The notes under the pieces were generated by a model. The model had not been told where the DNA came from and searched no databases. It was given only the letters and a program-made list of their open reading frames with translations. Below are positions 36,350 to 44,032 of a stretch of DNA of 64,000 nt, in pieces. Each line of letters starts with the position of its first letter. Within the stretch, counting starts at the first letter, position 1. The stretch covers positions 335,361-399,360 of the forward strand of contig NZ_ADAQ01000013.1 of the NCBI RefSeq assembly GCF_000176515.1. The letters are read 5' to 3'. The DNA comes from Grimontia hollisae CIP 101886. GTDB lineage: Bacteria; Pseudomonadota; Gammaproteobacteria; Enterobacterales; Vibrionaceae. A program made the translations under genes and the position numbers.

Positions 36350-36540
36350 CCGTTTTGGGGAGTAGTCACTTTGTCGCGCTGTCGTCATCCCGTAGCAATT
36401 TATTGCTTCCGGCACGCGAGAACATCGATTCCAGATGTTTTGACAAGACCAACGCACACATTGGCATTAACTTTCGTTGATAGCAGTGCGGCTGGTCAGG
36501 TGCTCTCTCACTCCTGTGACCTCCGCATGCTGGAGGTATC
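36350..36540 (+). ncRNA. yybP-ykoY (Mn2+) riboswitch controlling alx
   Basis: The leader begins with TTTGGGGAGTAG (36354-36365), the hallmark 5' segment of the yybP-ykoY aptamer, and stands before a TerC/Alx gene as in E. coli. At the 3' end ACCTCC (36519-36524) pairs with GGAGGT (36532-36537), hiding the Shine-Dalgarno four bases before the start. This fits a translational switch in which Mn2+ binding frees the ribosome site. The internal folds were not modelled. Confidence 0.82.
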
Positions 36541-37506
36541 ATGTTTCTAAGTGATCTCTTTTCAGGTTACGACGGCCTGCTTGTTCTTACACTCCTGATG
36601 TTAGGGATAGACTTATTGCTGACCCGTGGAAAAATCAGTTTCCGCAGTGCGGCAATATGGAGTGTGTTCTGGTTTGCCCTGGCATTTATATTTGCTGGTG
36701 CCATCTATTTGTTCTGGTCCCAGATGTCACCAACCAGTGCTCTAAACAGCGTTGAAGCGGCAACCTCTTTTGTGACCGGTTACTTGCTCGAAAAATCGTT
36801 GAGCGTTGATAACTTGTTTGTGTTTGCCTTGATCTTTGCCCAGTTCAAAGTGCCGGAAAGTCATGTACCCCGCGTACTGATGCTGGGTATCGTCGGTGCA
36901 CTGGTGCTACGCGCCATTATGATTTCGCTGGGTGCGCCATTGATTGCCCAGTTCCACGTCATTCTGTACCTGTTCGGTTTCTTCCTAATCTGGACTGGAA
37001 TACAAATGTGGCGTCAGCATGGCGAAGAAGAAGATGAATCTTTCTCTGACAGTGTTGCAGTAAGATTGGTTAAACGCTTCTTGCGTGTCAGCCCAGATTA
37101 CCATGGTAACAAGCTGTTCATCCGTGATGCAGCCGGTCTCCTTGCCACCCCAATGCTGGTGGTGGTGATGGTGATTGCGATGACAGACGTCATGTTCGCA
37201 CTGGATTCAATCCCTGCGATTTTCGCCGTGACCCAAGAACCATACCTGGTGCTGGCGGCAAACGTCTTTGCATTGCTGGGTCTACGCTCCCTGTACTTTG
37301 TGTTGGGAGGTATGCTGAGCAAGTTTGCTTATCTGCACCACACGCTGGCCTTCATGTTGTGCTTTATCGGTGTGAAAATGCTGCTGATTGACACACCGTT
37401 TGCAATTTCAACGCCAGTCTCTCTGGGTGTGATTGTCACCTCGTTGGCACTGGGTATCGGTGCGTCTATTTGGAAGCAGCGCCAGATAGAAAAACTGTCT
37501 CATTAA
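36541..37506 (+). CDS. alx: Alx/TerC-family membrane protein, probable Mn2+ exporter
   Basis: 321-residue polytopic inner-membrane protein of the TerC family, with about nine helices and the conserved acidic signatures YLLEKSLSVDNLFVF and ALDSIPAIFAVTQEP, whose Asp and Glu residues probably bind metal. E. coli Alx exports manganese, and the riboswitch upstream supports that role here. GGAGG precedes the start but is sequestered in a hairpin. A hairpin terminator follows the stop. Confidence 0.93.
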   Translation: MFLSDLFSGYDGLLVLTLLMLGIDLLLTRGKISFRSAAIWSVFWFALAFIFAGAIYLFWSQMSPTSALNSVEAATSFVTGYLLEKSLSVDNLFVFALIFAQFKVPESHVPRVLMLGIVGALVLRAIMISLGAPLIAQFHVILYLFGFFLIWTGIQMWRQHGEEEDESFSDSVAVRLVKRFLRVSPDYHGNKLFIRDAAGLLATPMLVVVMVIAMTDVMFALDSIPAIFAVTQEPYLVLAANVFALLGLRSLYFVLGGMLSKFAYLHHTLAFMLCFIGVKMLLIDTPFAISTPVSLGVIVTSLALGIGASIWKQRQIEKLSH

Positions 37507-37512
37507 TTCTGC

Positions 37513-37540
37513 AAGGCACCGCGAGGTGCCTTTTCTATTT
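37513..37540 (+). terminator. Terminator of alx
   Basis: The stem AAGGCACC/GGTGCCTT around a GCGA tetraloop is followed by TTTTCTATTTT. Confidence 0.8.
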
Positions 37541-37690
37541 TGGTGGCATCCTCCAGCGTGTACCCACTGAACAAGGGTGTTCTATTTATTTGTATACAAG
37601 CTCAAAGGTGAGAGAGACAATCAATGCTTGTCAGTATCGGAAGTGTCATACTACACACCTAGATCACCTTAACTTGCTGGAGAGGCATTC

Positions 37691-39388
37691 ATGATCCCGC
37701 GTCGGCATTCAACCTTTTTTGTGCCCCTTTTATTCATCCTGTCTTTATTCTCTGCTCCTACACTCGCTGAAAGTGAAACGGCACCTGCCGTGAATGCCAC
37801 GGAGGTGCAATGGAAAGAGCAAGTCGAAACCCTGAACAAAGAACTGACTGATTTGGTTGCCCTACAAAGCAAAACAAGCGGCGAAGACAAACTCGCACTT
37901 CAACTTCAGATGTTCCAGAAAAATGAACAACTACGTAGCCTCATTGCCAATGGCGTGAAAAACGACAGTTTCGATAAAGCATATCTGAACAAACAGATAG
38001 AAAAACAACAAAAGTATGCTGAGCAAGGTGTCAAATACCTGAGCGAGCGCGCCAGCAAGCTTTCCCAATCTCTCAGTGATGCCAAAAGTGAGGACAAATT
38101 TTCGATTCTATCTGACTTCGAAGAAGCCCGGACCTACCTCGACAATATGTACGAGGAACAATCCCAAAACATTGCCTGGATGAAAACCCTTGGCACATTG
38201 GAAGAAAGAACCGAAGACACCTTCAAGCAGGAAGTGAACCGGCGTACTGAGCAAATCGCAGCCAATGTTGAATACCTTCGCCAACAACTCAATGCCGATG
38301 AGGCGCAGCTAAAAGTCGCACCTGAATCTGAGAAAGCCACCATCCAGTTAAGGCAACTGATCACCCAGCGACGTATGTCCATCACCACCAACAGCCTGTC
38401 AGTGATGATTGAACTCGCTGACAAAGCCGGACTGGAAACGGCCGAATACAAGCGAATGTATTTCGAGGCGACCGGCAGTGTGACACAAGATCTGCTGAGT
38501 GGCGAAGTGCTCCTGTCTATTGTGAAAACCTGGTCGGGTAAGCTCTGGGATTGGCTTGTCGAGAATGCGCCCCAACACATCTTCCAGTTAATTGTCTTTT
38601 TGGTCATCCTGCTTATTGCTGGACAGATCGCCAATCTGACCCGTAAAGTCGTCAAGCGCGCAGTGGCATCGAAAAACCTGAAGTTCTCACAACTCATGCA
38701 GGACTTCTTTATTTCCATGTCAGGCAAGGCCGTGTGGTTTATCGGTATTCTTATCGCCCTCTCACAGATTGGTCTTAACCTCACACCTATTCTGACCGGC
38801 TTCGGTATCGCCGGTGTTATCGTCGGTTTTGCACTGCAAGACACCCTGTCAAACTTCGCTGCGGGTATGATGCTGCTTATCTATCGTCCGTTCGATGTCG
38901 GCGATTTCGTCGCAGCTGGCGGCGTAGAAGGTAAAGTCAGCCATATGAGTCTGGTAAACACCACCATCAAAACCTTCGACAACCAAATCATCATTGTGCC
39001 GAACAGCAAAATTTGGGGCGATGTGATCAAAAATGTCACCCATGAGCGTGTGCGACGTGTCGATATGGTATTCGGAGTCAGTTATAGCGATGACGTGCAA
39101 TATGTAGAAAAAGTGCTGACGGACATTGTCACTGCGCACCCTGCGGTCCTGCGTTCACCGGAACCTACAATTAAACTGCACGTGCTGAACAGTTCATCCG
39201 TTGATTTTATTGTTCGCCCCTGGGTGAAAACCGACGATTACTGGGACGTTTATTGGGATGTAACAAGAGAAGTGAAAATCCGCTTCGATAAAGAAGGCAT
39301 TTCTATTCCTTTCCCACAACAGGATGTCCATCTCCACATGGCATCGGGTGAGTTGCCGTCATCTACAGATACAGACAAAAACGCATAA
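37691..39388 (+). CDS. MscS-family mechanosensitive channel
   Basis: 565 residues. A signal peptide (to about residue 26, TLA-ES) leads into a long periplasmic, coiled-coil-rich domain (about 30-260), then membrane helices near 290-310, 345-365 and the pore helix region GFGIAGVIVGFALQDTLSNFAAGMML, and a cytoplasmic MscS beta domain (YRPFDVGDFV, VNTTIKTFDNQIIIVPNSKIWG). It should open under membrane tension to release solutes after osmotic downshock. The layout is smaller than MscK but larger than MscS. GGAGAGG lies just before the start. A hairpin at 39394-39414 with a weak T run follows. Confidence 0.9.
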   Translation: MIPRRHSTFFVPLLFILSLFSAPTLAESETAPAVNATEVQWKEQVETLNKELTDLVALQSKTSGEDKLALQLQMFQKNEQLRSLIANGVKNDSFDKAYLNKQIEKQQKYAEQGVKYLSERASKLSQSLSDAKSEDKFSILSDFEEARTYLDNMYEEQSQNIAWMKTLGTLEERTEDTFKQEVNRRTEQIAANVEYLRQQLNADEAQLKVAPESEKATIQLRQLITQRRMSITTNSLSVMIELADKAGLETAEYKRMYFEATGSVTQDLLSGEVLLSIVKTWSGKLWDWLVENAPQHIFQLIVFLVILLIAGQIANLTRKVVKRAVASKNLKFSQLMQDFFISMSGKAVWFIGILIALSQIGLNLTPILTGFGIAGVIVGFALQDTLSNFAAGMMLLIYRPFDVGDFVAAGGVEGKVSHMSLVNTTIKTFDNQIIIVPNSKIWGDVIKNVTHERVRRVDMVFGVSYSDDVQYVEKVLTDIVTAHPAVLRSPEPTIKLHVLNSSSVDFIVRPWVKTDDYWDVYWDVTREVKIRFDKEGISIPFPQQDVHLHMASGELPSSTDTDKNA

Positions 39389-39393
39389 CACAA

Positions 39394-39420
39394 AGCGCCT
39401 CCCTGTGAGGCGCTATTTAG
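39394..39420 (+). terminator. Probable terminator after the MscS-family gene
   Basis: An 8-bp stem (AGCGCCTC with GAGGCGCT) with a CCTGT loop is followed by ATTTAG. The T tract is poor. Nothing else is seen in the 295 bp before the next gene except TAAAAT at 39641, a possible -10. Confidence 0.55.
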
Positions 39421-39683
39421 TCCGGTTATCCAAAAGCCTGTTGACACCACAATGGCAAGTCCGAATAGGTTTCTTTTTTTATTTCAGCGGTATCACCTTT
39501 TTATTTACGACTTAGAGATCGACTACCGGAAAAAGAAAGAACTCAGGCCCAACGTCAAATAAATTAGGTAGATGTTGATTTATTTTGGTCAAAAATAAGC
39601 ATTTATCCGTAATATGCTACGTGACGACCAAAAAATTTGCTAAAATAGCCTTAAATTAAAACTATCAATATGAACGGATATTC

Positions 39684-39875
39684 ATGTCAGAAACCATGCC
39701 CAAAAACCGCATTGAATGGTTGATTTTCTTTCGTCGCGCAAAAACTGCCGATACGTTGGATTTAATGTTAGACGGTGCGTTAAAAAAACTCTCAACGCCT
39801 GCCGAACAAGCCGATGCGATTCTCGGCCACGAAGCCAGATTGGACGAACTCGAGGGGGTTCGCAAAACCATTTGA
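39684..39875 (+). CDS. Small Hha/YmoA-like regulator
   Basis: 63 residues. The core FFRRAKTADTLDLML, then LSTPAEQA, then HEARLDEL aligns well with Hha (LRRCQTIDTLERVIE, LSDNELA, HRLAEL), keeping the paired arginines, the DTL motif and the terminal RLxEL at nearly the same spacing. Hha/YmoA proteins bind H-NS and modulate silencing of AT-rich, acquired genes. A possible -10 (TAAAAT) lies 40 bp upstream and GGA lies before the ATG. The protein is truncated relative to Hha after the RLxEL helix. Assignment is by eye and not certain. Confidence 0.65.
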   Translation: MSETMPKNRIEWLIFFRRAKTADTLDLMLDGALKKLSTPAEQADAILGHEARLDELEGVRKTI

Positions 39876-39923
39876 CAGAAAAAGGCACCAGATTTTATCT
39901 AATGCCTTGTTGTGTATGTGTAG

Positions 39924-40310
39924 TTATGCCGACTGATTAAAATCGCCTGGTTCAACTGGCGCTATAGGCGTAACAGGTACAGATTCAGCGTCATCAGGCT
40001 CAAGCACTTCTTCAGCTTTCTTCTCAGCTTCATTCAACAGTTCACTGCCCTTCTCTTTGCCTTTTTTCCAAAGCTCAGATCCCTTTTCTTTTGCGCTGTC
40101 CCAAAGGTCACCGCTCCCTTCTTCCACATCGCTCAGTAAGTCCTTGCTTTTCTCTTTTGTTGCGCCCCAGGCATTTTTCCCAGCCTCTTTCGCGGCATCC
40201 CAGGCTTCTGCGGCAGATTCTTTCGCCTTGCTCCACTTGTCTTCGTCAGCATGTGCCGTGAAGGGGAAGACAAGTATCAGAGCCAATACTAAAGGCTTCA
40301 ACCTATTCAT
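39924..40310 (-). CDS. Exported protein with seven 11-residue amphipathic repeats
   Basis: 128 residues. Residues 1-21 are a clear signal peptide (ending TAHA). Residues 25-101 are seven uninterrupted 11-residue units, each starting with KW, AW, LW or LL and most containing AKEKG or similar, for example LWDSAKEKGSE. This period suits an extended amphipathic helix as in LEA group 3, apolipoprotein or synuclein proteins. The tail is acidic and proline-rich. A periplasmic protective or membrane-surface role is possible, but no function is known to me. Reads alone, convergent with the Hha-like gene. Confidence 0.75.
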   Translation of the reverse strand: MNRLKPLVLALILVFPFTAHADEDKWSKAKESAAEAWDAAKEAGKNAWGATKEKSKDLLSDVEEGSGDLWDSAKEKGSELWKKGKEKGSELLNEAEKKAEEVLEPDDAESVPVTPIAPVEPGDFNQSA

Positions 40311-40425
40311 TCTGCTCTCCCTTTATCTCCTATCGAGTGCTGTTATCGCTACCATTAGAGACGCATAACAGACCCCACATGTCACTTTAACAGCAGTATA
40401 AAACACCGTTCAAAATTTTAATCAA

Positions 40426-40457
40426 GAAAAACCGCCTGATAAAGTACTAAGGCGGTT
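40426..40457 (-). terminator. Terminator of tctCBA
   Basis: The stem AACCGCCT/AGGCGGTT with a 12-nt loop is followed on the minus strand by five T residues, about 85 bp past the tctA stop. Confidence 0.75.
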
Positions 40458-40541
40458 AAGGTTTGACAAGGAGAGTATCAACGCAAAAACAGCGGAGTTT
40501 AGATCGTCAGGCTTTGCTGGACAGAACGTTTCCGCTTCCGG

Positions 40542-42092
40542 TTAACCATCACCACGATCAACCAGAATGTCTGTTTTTCGTTTCTTATTGCCTATACCTG
40601 CTTTTCCAAGCAATGTGCGAATCAATGGCAATACCAGCACAAAGAGCGAAATACACATAATGCTCAGCGTCAATGGACGTTCCCAGAGGAAGCTCAGGCT
40701 GCCATCAGAAATAATCAACGAACGGCTAAGGTTGTTTTCCATAATGCCGCCGAGAATAAAGCCAAGCAGCATAGGCGCCATCGGGAAATCCAACAATTTC
40801 AGCAATATCGCCACGACCGTGATGATCACCATCATGTTGATATCGAAAGTGTTGAAGCTGACCAGATACACACCCGTGATAGAGAAAAACAGAATCAGTG
40901 GGATCAGGATCGGACGCGGAATCACCAACAAGCGTGAGATATAGGGGATCAACGGCAAGTTCAGGATCAGCAATACAATGTTGCCAAAATACATTGAGAT
41001 GATCACTGACCAGAACACGTCCGGGTTATCAACGAACAGGCGTGGGCCCGGTTGAATGCCATAGGCAATTAGCGCGCCGAGCATGATTGCGGTGGTACCA
41101 GAACCCGGAATACCTAAGGTCAGCAATGGCACAAATGAACCTGTCGACGCGGCGTTATTTGCCGATTCCGGCGCAGCAAGACCACGCAGTGCACCGAATC
41201 CAAACTTTTCTTTCAGGCGCGCTGGTGCAAGGTTACGCTCCAGCCCGTAAGAGAGAAAGGATGCGATGGTGGCACCTGCCCCCGGTAAAACACCGACAAT
41301 AAAACCAAACACGGAAGAGCGTGCTATCGTCGGTGCGACTTCTTTCACTTCTTCTTTCGTCAGTTTCATGCTACCGAGCGCTGCCATATCCATATCAGGC
41401 TCTTTTTCCCGGTGCTGCCCTTTAAGCACTGTCATGACCACTTCTGCCAGCGCGAATGTTGCCATGGCCAACAGCAGGAAGCTGATACCGTCAATCAGGT
41501 CGATATTGCCAAAGGTAAAGCGCGGTGCACCTGTGATCACGTCTGTACCGATAGTCGCAATCATCAAACCAAAAACCGTCATTGCCATGGCTTTCAGTAC
41601 CTGACCTTTACCGGCAAATGCCGCGACAGCCGTCAGGCCAAGAATCATCAAGGCAAAATAATCGGATGACTGGAAACTCAACGACACTTTCGCCAGAGCC
41701 GGAGCCGCAAACAACAAGATGATCGCACCAATCGTCCCACCGGTGAATGACGAATACGCCGCCAATGCCAGCGCTTTACCCGCCTGACGTTGCTGCGCCA
41801 TCGGATAGCCATCAAATGCCGTGACAACGGTACTCGCACAACCCGGCGCGTTGATCAGGATAGACGATGTCGAGCCGCCAAAAACGGCGCCATAATAAAC
41901 ACCGGCCATCAAAATAATGCCGGAGGCAGGATCCAGGCCGTAAGTGATCGGGATCATCAGTGCGACAGCGGAAATAGGTCCCAGACCCGGCAACATGCCA
42001 ATAAAAGTGCCAGCAAAACAGCCGACGACCACCATCATGATATTAAACGGTGTCGTCGCCGTGGTTAGCCCTGTTGTTATACCTTCCCACAT
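40542..42092 (-). CDS. tctA: Tripartite tricarboxylate transporter, large membrane subunit TctA
   Basis: 516-residue inner-membrane protein with about 11-12 helices and TctA signatures GMLPGLGPISAVALMIP, GVYYGAVFGGSTSSILIN and VGVLPGAGATIASFLSY. With TctB it forms the membrane part of a binding-protein-dependent secondary transporter for citrate-like acids. ATG 42092 has GGAGG eight bases upstream; the open frame runs to 42227 but the extra residues belong to tctB in another frame. Last gene of tctCBA. The last residues are basic (NKKRKTDILVDRGDG). Confidence 0.93.
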   Translation of the reverse strand: MWEGITTGLTTATTPFNIMMVVVGCFAGTFIGMLPGLGPISAVALMIPITYGLDPASGIILMAGVYYGAVFGGSTSSILINAPGCASTVVTAFDGYPMAQQRQAGKALALAAYSSFTGGTIGAIILLFAAPALAKVSLSFQSSDYFALMILGLTAVAAFAGKGQVLKAMAMTVFGLMIATIGTDVITGAPRFTFGNIDLIDGISFLLLAMATFALAEVVMTVLKGQHREKEPDMDMAALGSMKLTKEEVKEVAPTIARSSVFGFIVGVLPGAGATIASFLSYGLERNLAPARLKEKFGFGALRGLAAPESANNAASTGSFVPLLTLGIPGSGTTAIMLGALIAYGIQPGPRLFVDNPDVFWSVIISMYFGNIVLLILNLPLIPYISRLLVIPRPILIPLILFFSITGVYLVSFNTFDINMMVIITVVAILLKLLDFPMAPMLLGFILGGIMENNLSRSLIISDGSLSFLWERPLTLSIMCISLFVLVLPLIRTLLGKAGIGNKKRKTDILVDRGDG

Positions 42093-42096
42093 AGCC

Positions 42097-42570
42097 TTAA
42101 CCTCCGAACAACTGGGTAAATGCGCGGCCCGGTGCAAGGTAGATATCCAGCAACTTGGCAAGGATAAACCAAATACCGACGGCAAACGGCACAGAAGCAA
42201 TAAAGAGTGTTTTCGGGCGACGCTCACCCAAAATCCAATAGCCCACTACCAAAAAGAAGATGGTCGACAGCAGGAAGCCAAACCATTCCAGCGCAAATGC
42301 GAATGCAGTAATTAACACCAGCAGCTTTGCCACCAGCATAAAATCCAGCCCAGCCAAGTTGAGCTTACTGGCCGCATCACGGCGAGCCGTCACCAGCATC
42401 AACACTCCTAATACGCTTCCCATGTATGACAACGCAATGGGTAATGTTTGGGCATGGAAAGGTTCATATTCGTCACCGGGTAACATAGGGATATGGCGGG
42501 CGTAATAACCATATGCCACTGAAAGACATAAAAAAATGAGACCACCAATATGGTCTTTAGTGACAACCAT
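42097..42570 (-). CDS. tctB: Tripartite tricarboxylate transporter, small membrane subunit TctB
   Basis: 157 residues with four predicted helices, the usual TctB plan (DHIGGLIFLCLSVAYGYYA at the first helix; GYWILGERRPKTLFIA in the middle). ATG 42570 has AAGGAG six bases upstream, which decides it over the 42591 start. It lies four bases before tctA. TctB sequences are poorly conserved, so the call leans on context. Confidence 0.88.
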   Translation of the reverse strand: MVVTKDHIGGLIFLCLSVAYGYYARHIPMLPGDEYEPFHAQTLPIALSYMGSVLGVLMLVTARRDAASKLNLAGLDFMLVAKLLVLITAFAFALEWFGFLLSTIFFLVVGYWILGERRPKTLFIASVPFAVGIWFILAKLLDIYLAPGRAFTQLFGG

Positions 42571-42667
42571 GTGACACTCCTTGAACAGCAAACGCGGGCG
42601 GCACGTTCCACCCTGAAAAGCAAAGAAAGCCTGATTTTCTGGCCGTTAATAAAATACGTAGGGAAAC

Positions 42668-42696
42668 GAAAACAGGGCCCGGTAAACCGAGCCCTT
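42668..42696 (-). terminator. Partial terminator between tctC and tctB
   Basis: On the minus strand a 9-bp stem (42675-42683 with 42686-42694, one wobble pair) is followed by TGTTTTCG. It would let the binding-protein gene be expressed above the membrane subunits. Confidence 0.6.
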
Positions 42697-42708
42697 ATTG
42701 CGTCAGGA

Positions 42709-43692
42709 TTAACGCAGGAAGCCCAGCTCTTTCATGAGTGCGCCCACTTCTTTCTCTTGTCCTTCAAGGAAAGAGACGAATTCAGCACGTGGCTTATAGA
42801 TTTCAATCCAACCATTGCGGTCACGGACTTCTGCCCAGGCTTCAGTGGCGTACATTTTCTCTAACACCGCAGCAAACTCGTTAGCCTGCTCATCAGACAA
42901 ACCTGGTGCACCAAAGAATCCACGCCAGTTTGTAAACTCTGCGTCATAGCCCAGCTCTTTCAGCGTTGGGACATCTGCCGCGGCTGGAGAACGCTCAGGG
43001 CCTGTCATCGCAAGAATGCGGACTTCACCGGCGTCTTTCAGGGCAAGCGCTTCAGAGAAGCCGGTAGAAAGTAATTGTGCTTCACCAGACAGGATGCCAG
43101 CCATGGCTTTACCACCTGCGTCGTAAGCCACGTATTTCAGCTTCTTAGGATCACCACCTGCGGCTTTGAAAGCCTGTGCTGCAACCAAGTGATCCATGCT
43201 GCCTCGGGCAGAACCACCAGCAATGGCGACCGAACGGGGATTCGCCTTGTAATCAGCAACGACATCCTGAAATGACTGGTACTTCGATGCTGTCGGTACA
43301 ACAAATGCCGCATAATCACCAATGGTGGCTGCAATGGGTGTCAGGTCACGGAAGGATTGAGGGAAAACTTTAGAAAGAGAACGGATAACGATAGGTGTCG
43401 AGTTAACCATCAAGGTGTTGTCAGCCTGCTCGGCAGTCTCAATCAAGTGAGCAATCGCTTTGCCGCCACCACCACCGGACATGTTTTCGTAAGAAACGGT
43501 GTCAACCAAACCCGCTTTAGACAATGCTTCACCCGTACCGCGTGCGGTGCCATCCCAGCCACCACCAGCCCCCCCCGGGATCAGGAAGTGAACTTCATCG
43601 ACGGCTGCATTTGCCATGCCTGCACTAAGTGCAGAAGTGAGCGCCAATGCTGCAACGATTGAACGTTTTTTGGCGAACATTTTTGAAATCAT
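42709..43692 (-). CDS. tctC: Tripartite tricarboxylate transporter substrate-binding protein TctC
   Basis: 327-residue periplasmic binding protein. The signal peptide ends near AGMANA (about residue 29). The mature start VDEVHFLIPGGAGGGWDGTARGTGEAL is the characteristic TctC ligand-loop region, and IAGGSARGSMDHLVAA and GEAQLLSTGFSEAL are also typical. The substrate is likely a tri- or dicarboxylate. ATG 43692 with GAGG upstream is chosen over longer frames. First gene of tctCBA; a palindrome lies in the divergent promoter region. Confidence 0.93.
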   Translation of the reverse strand: MISKMFAKKRSIVAALALTSALSAGMANAAVDEVHFLIPGGAGGGWDGTARGTGEALSKAGLVDTVSYENMSGGGGGKAIAHLIETAEQADNTLMVNSTPIVIRSLSKVFPQSFRDLTPIAATIGDYAAFVVPTASKYQSFQDVVADYKANPRSVAIAGGSARGSMDHLVAAQAFKAAGGDPKKLKYVAYDAGGKAMAGILSGEAQLLSTGFSEALALKDAGEVRILAMTGPERSPAAADVPTLKELGYDAEFTNWRGFFGAPGLSDEQANEFAAVLEKMYATEAWAEVRDRNGWIEIYKPRAEFVSFLEGQEKEVGALMKELGFLR

Positions 43693-43885
43693 AGGTTTTT
43701 CCTCGTTTGGTTCCGTCCTTTGGACGAGATAGATTTTTACCGAAACGCCGCTCAATACAGCGTTTTTGTGCGCAACGCGCCGTTTCGGGATCTTTGCCCT
43801 ACACGTTCAAACTATTTGCCCATGCCAAATGTGAAAAGTTTGTGAATTTAATGTTTTTTTAAACTTTAAAGAACATTTTGTGCAT

Positions 43886-43907
43886 ATTGTTCACTTGCGT
43901 GAGCAAT
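43886..43907. promoter_or_regulatory. Palindrome in the tctC/sensor kinase divergent region
   Basis: ATTGTTCAC and GTGAGCAAT, eight of nine positions complementary, surround TTGC. It sits between tctC and the sensor kinase gene, in the right place for a regulator of either. The rest of the 340-bp gap (43693-44032) is AT-rich with no gene. Confidence 0.5.
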
Positions 43908-44032
43908 CACAAAGAAACATCATTTCAATAAGATAGATAATAGTGGCTGGCAACCGGACGTTGCTTGGTGATTGAGACAGTGTTTAAAGCACATTCCGTT
44001 ATTCAGTTGTGAACAAAAGGTTCTATTTCTCA

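Noticed and set aside
36335-36550. A 71-codon open frame in the alx leader.
   Set aside because: The stretch is better explained as the yybP-ykoY riboswitch; the frame has no ribosome site.
43895-43911. A possible CRP site in the tctC/kinase gap.
   Set aside because: The two half-sites CGTGA and TCACA are separated by four bases, not the six CRP needs. The 22-bp palindrome is a better description.
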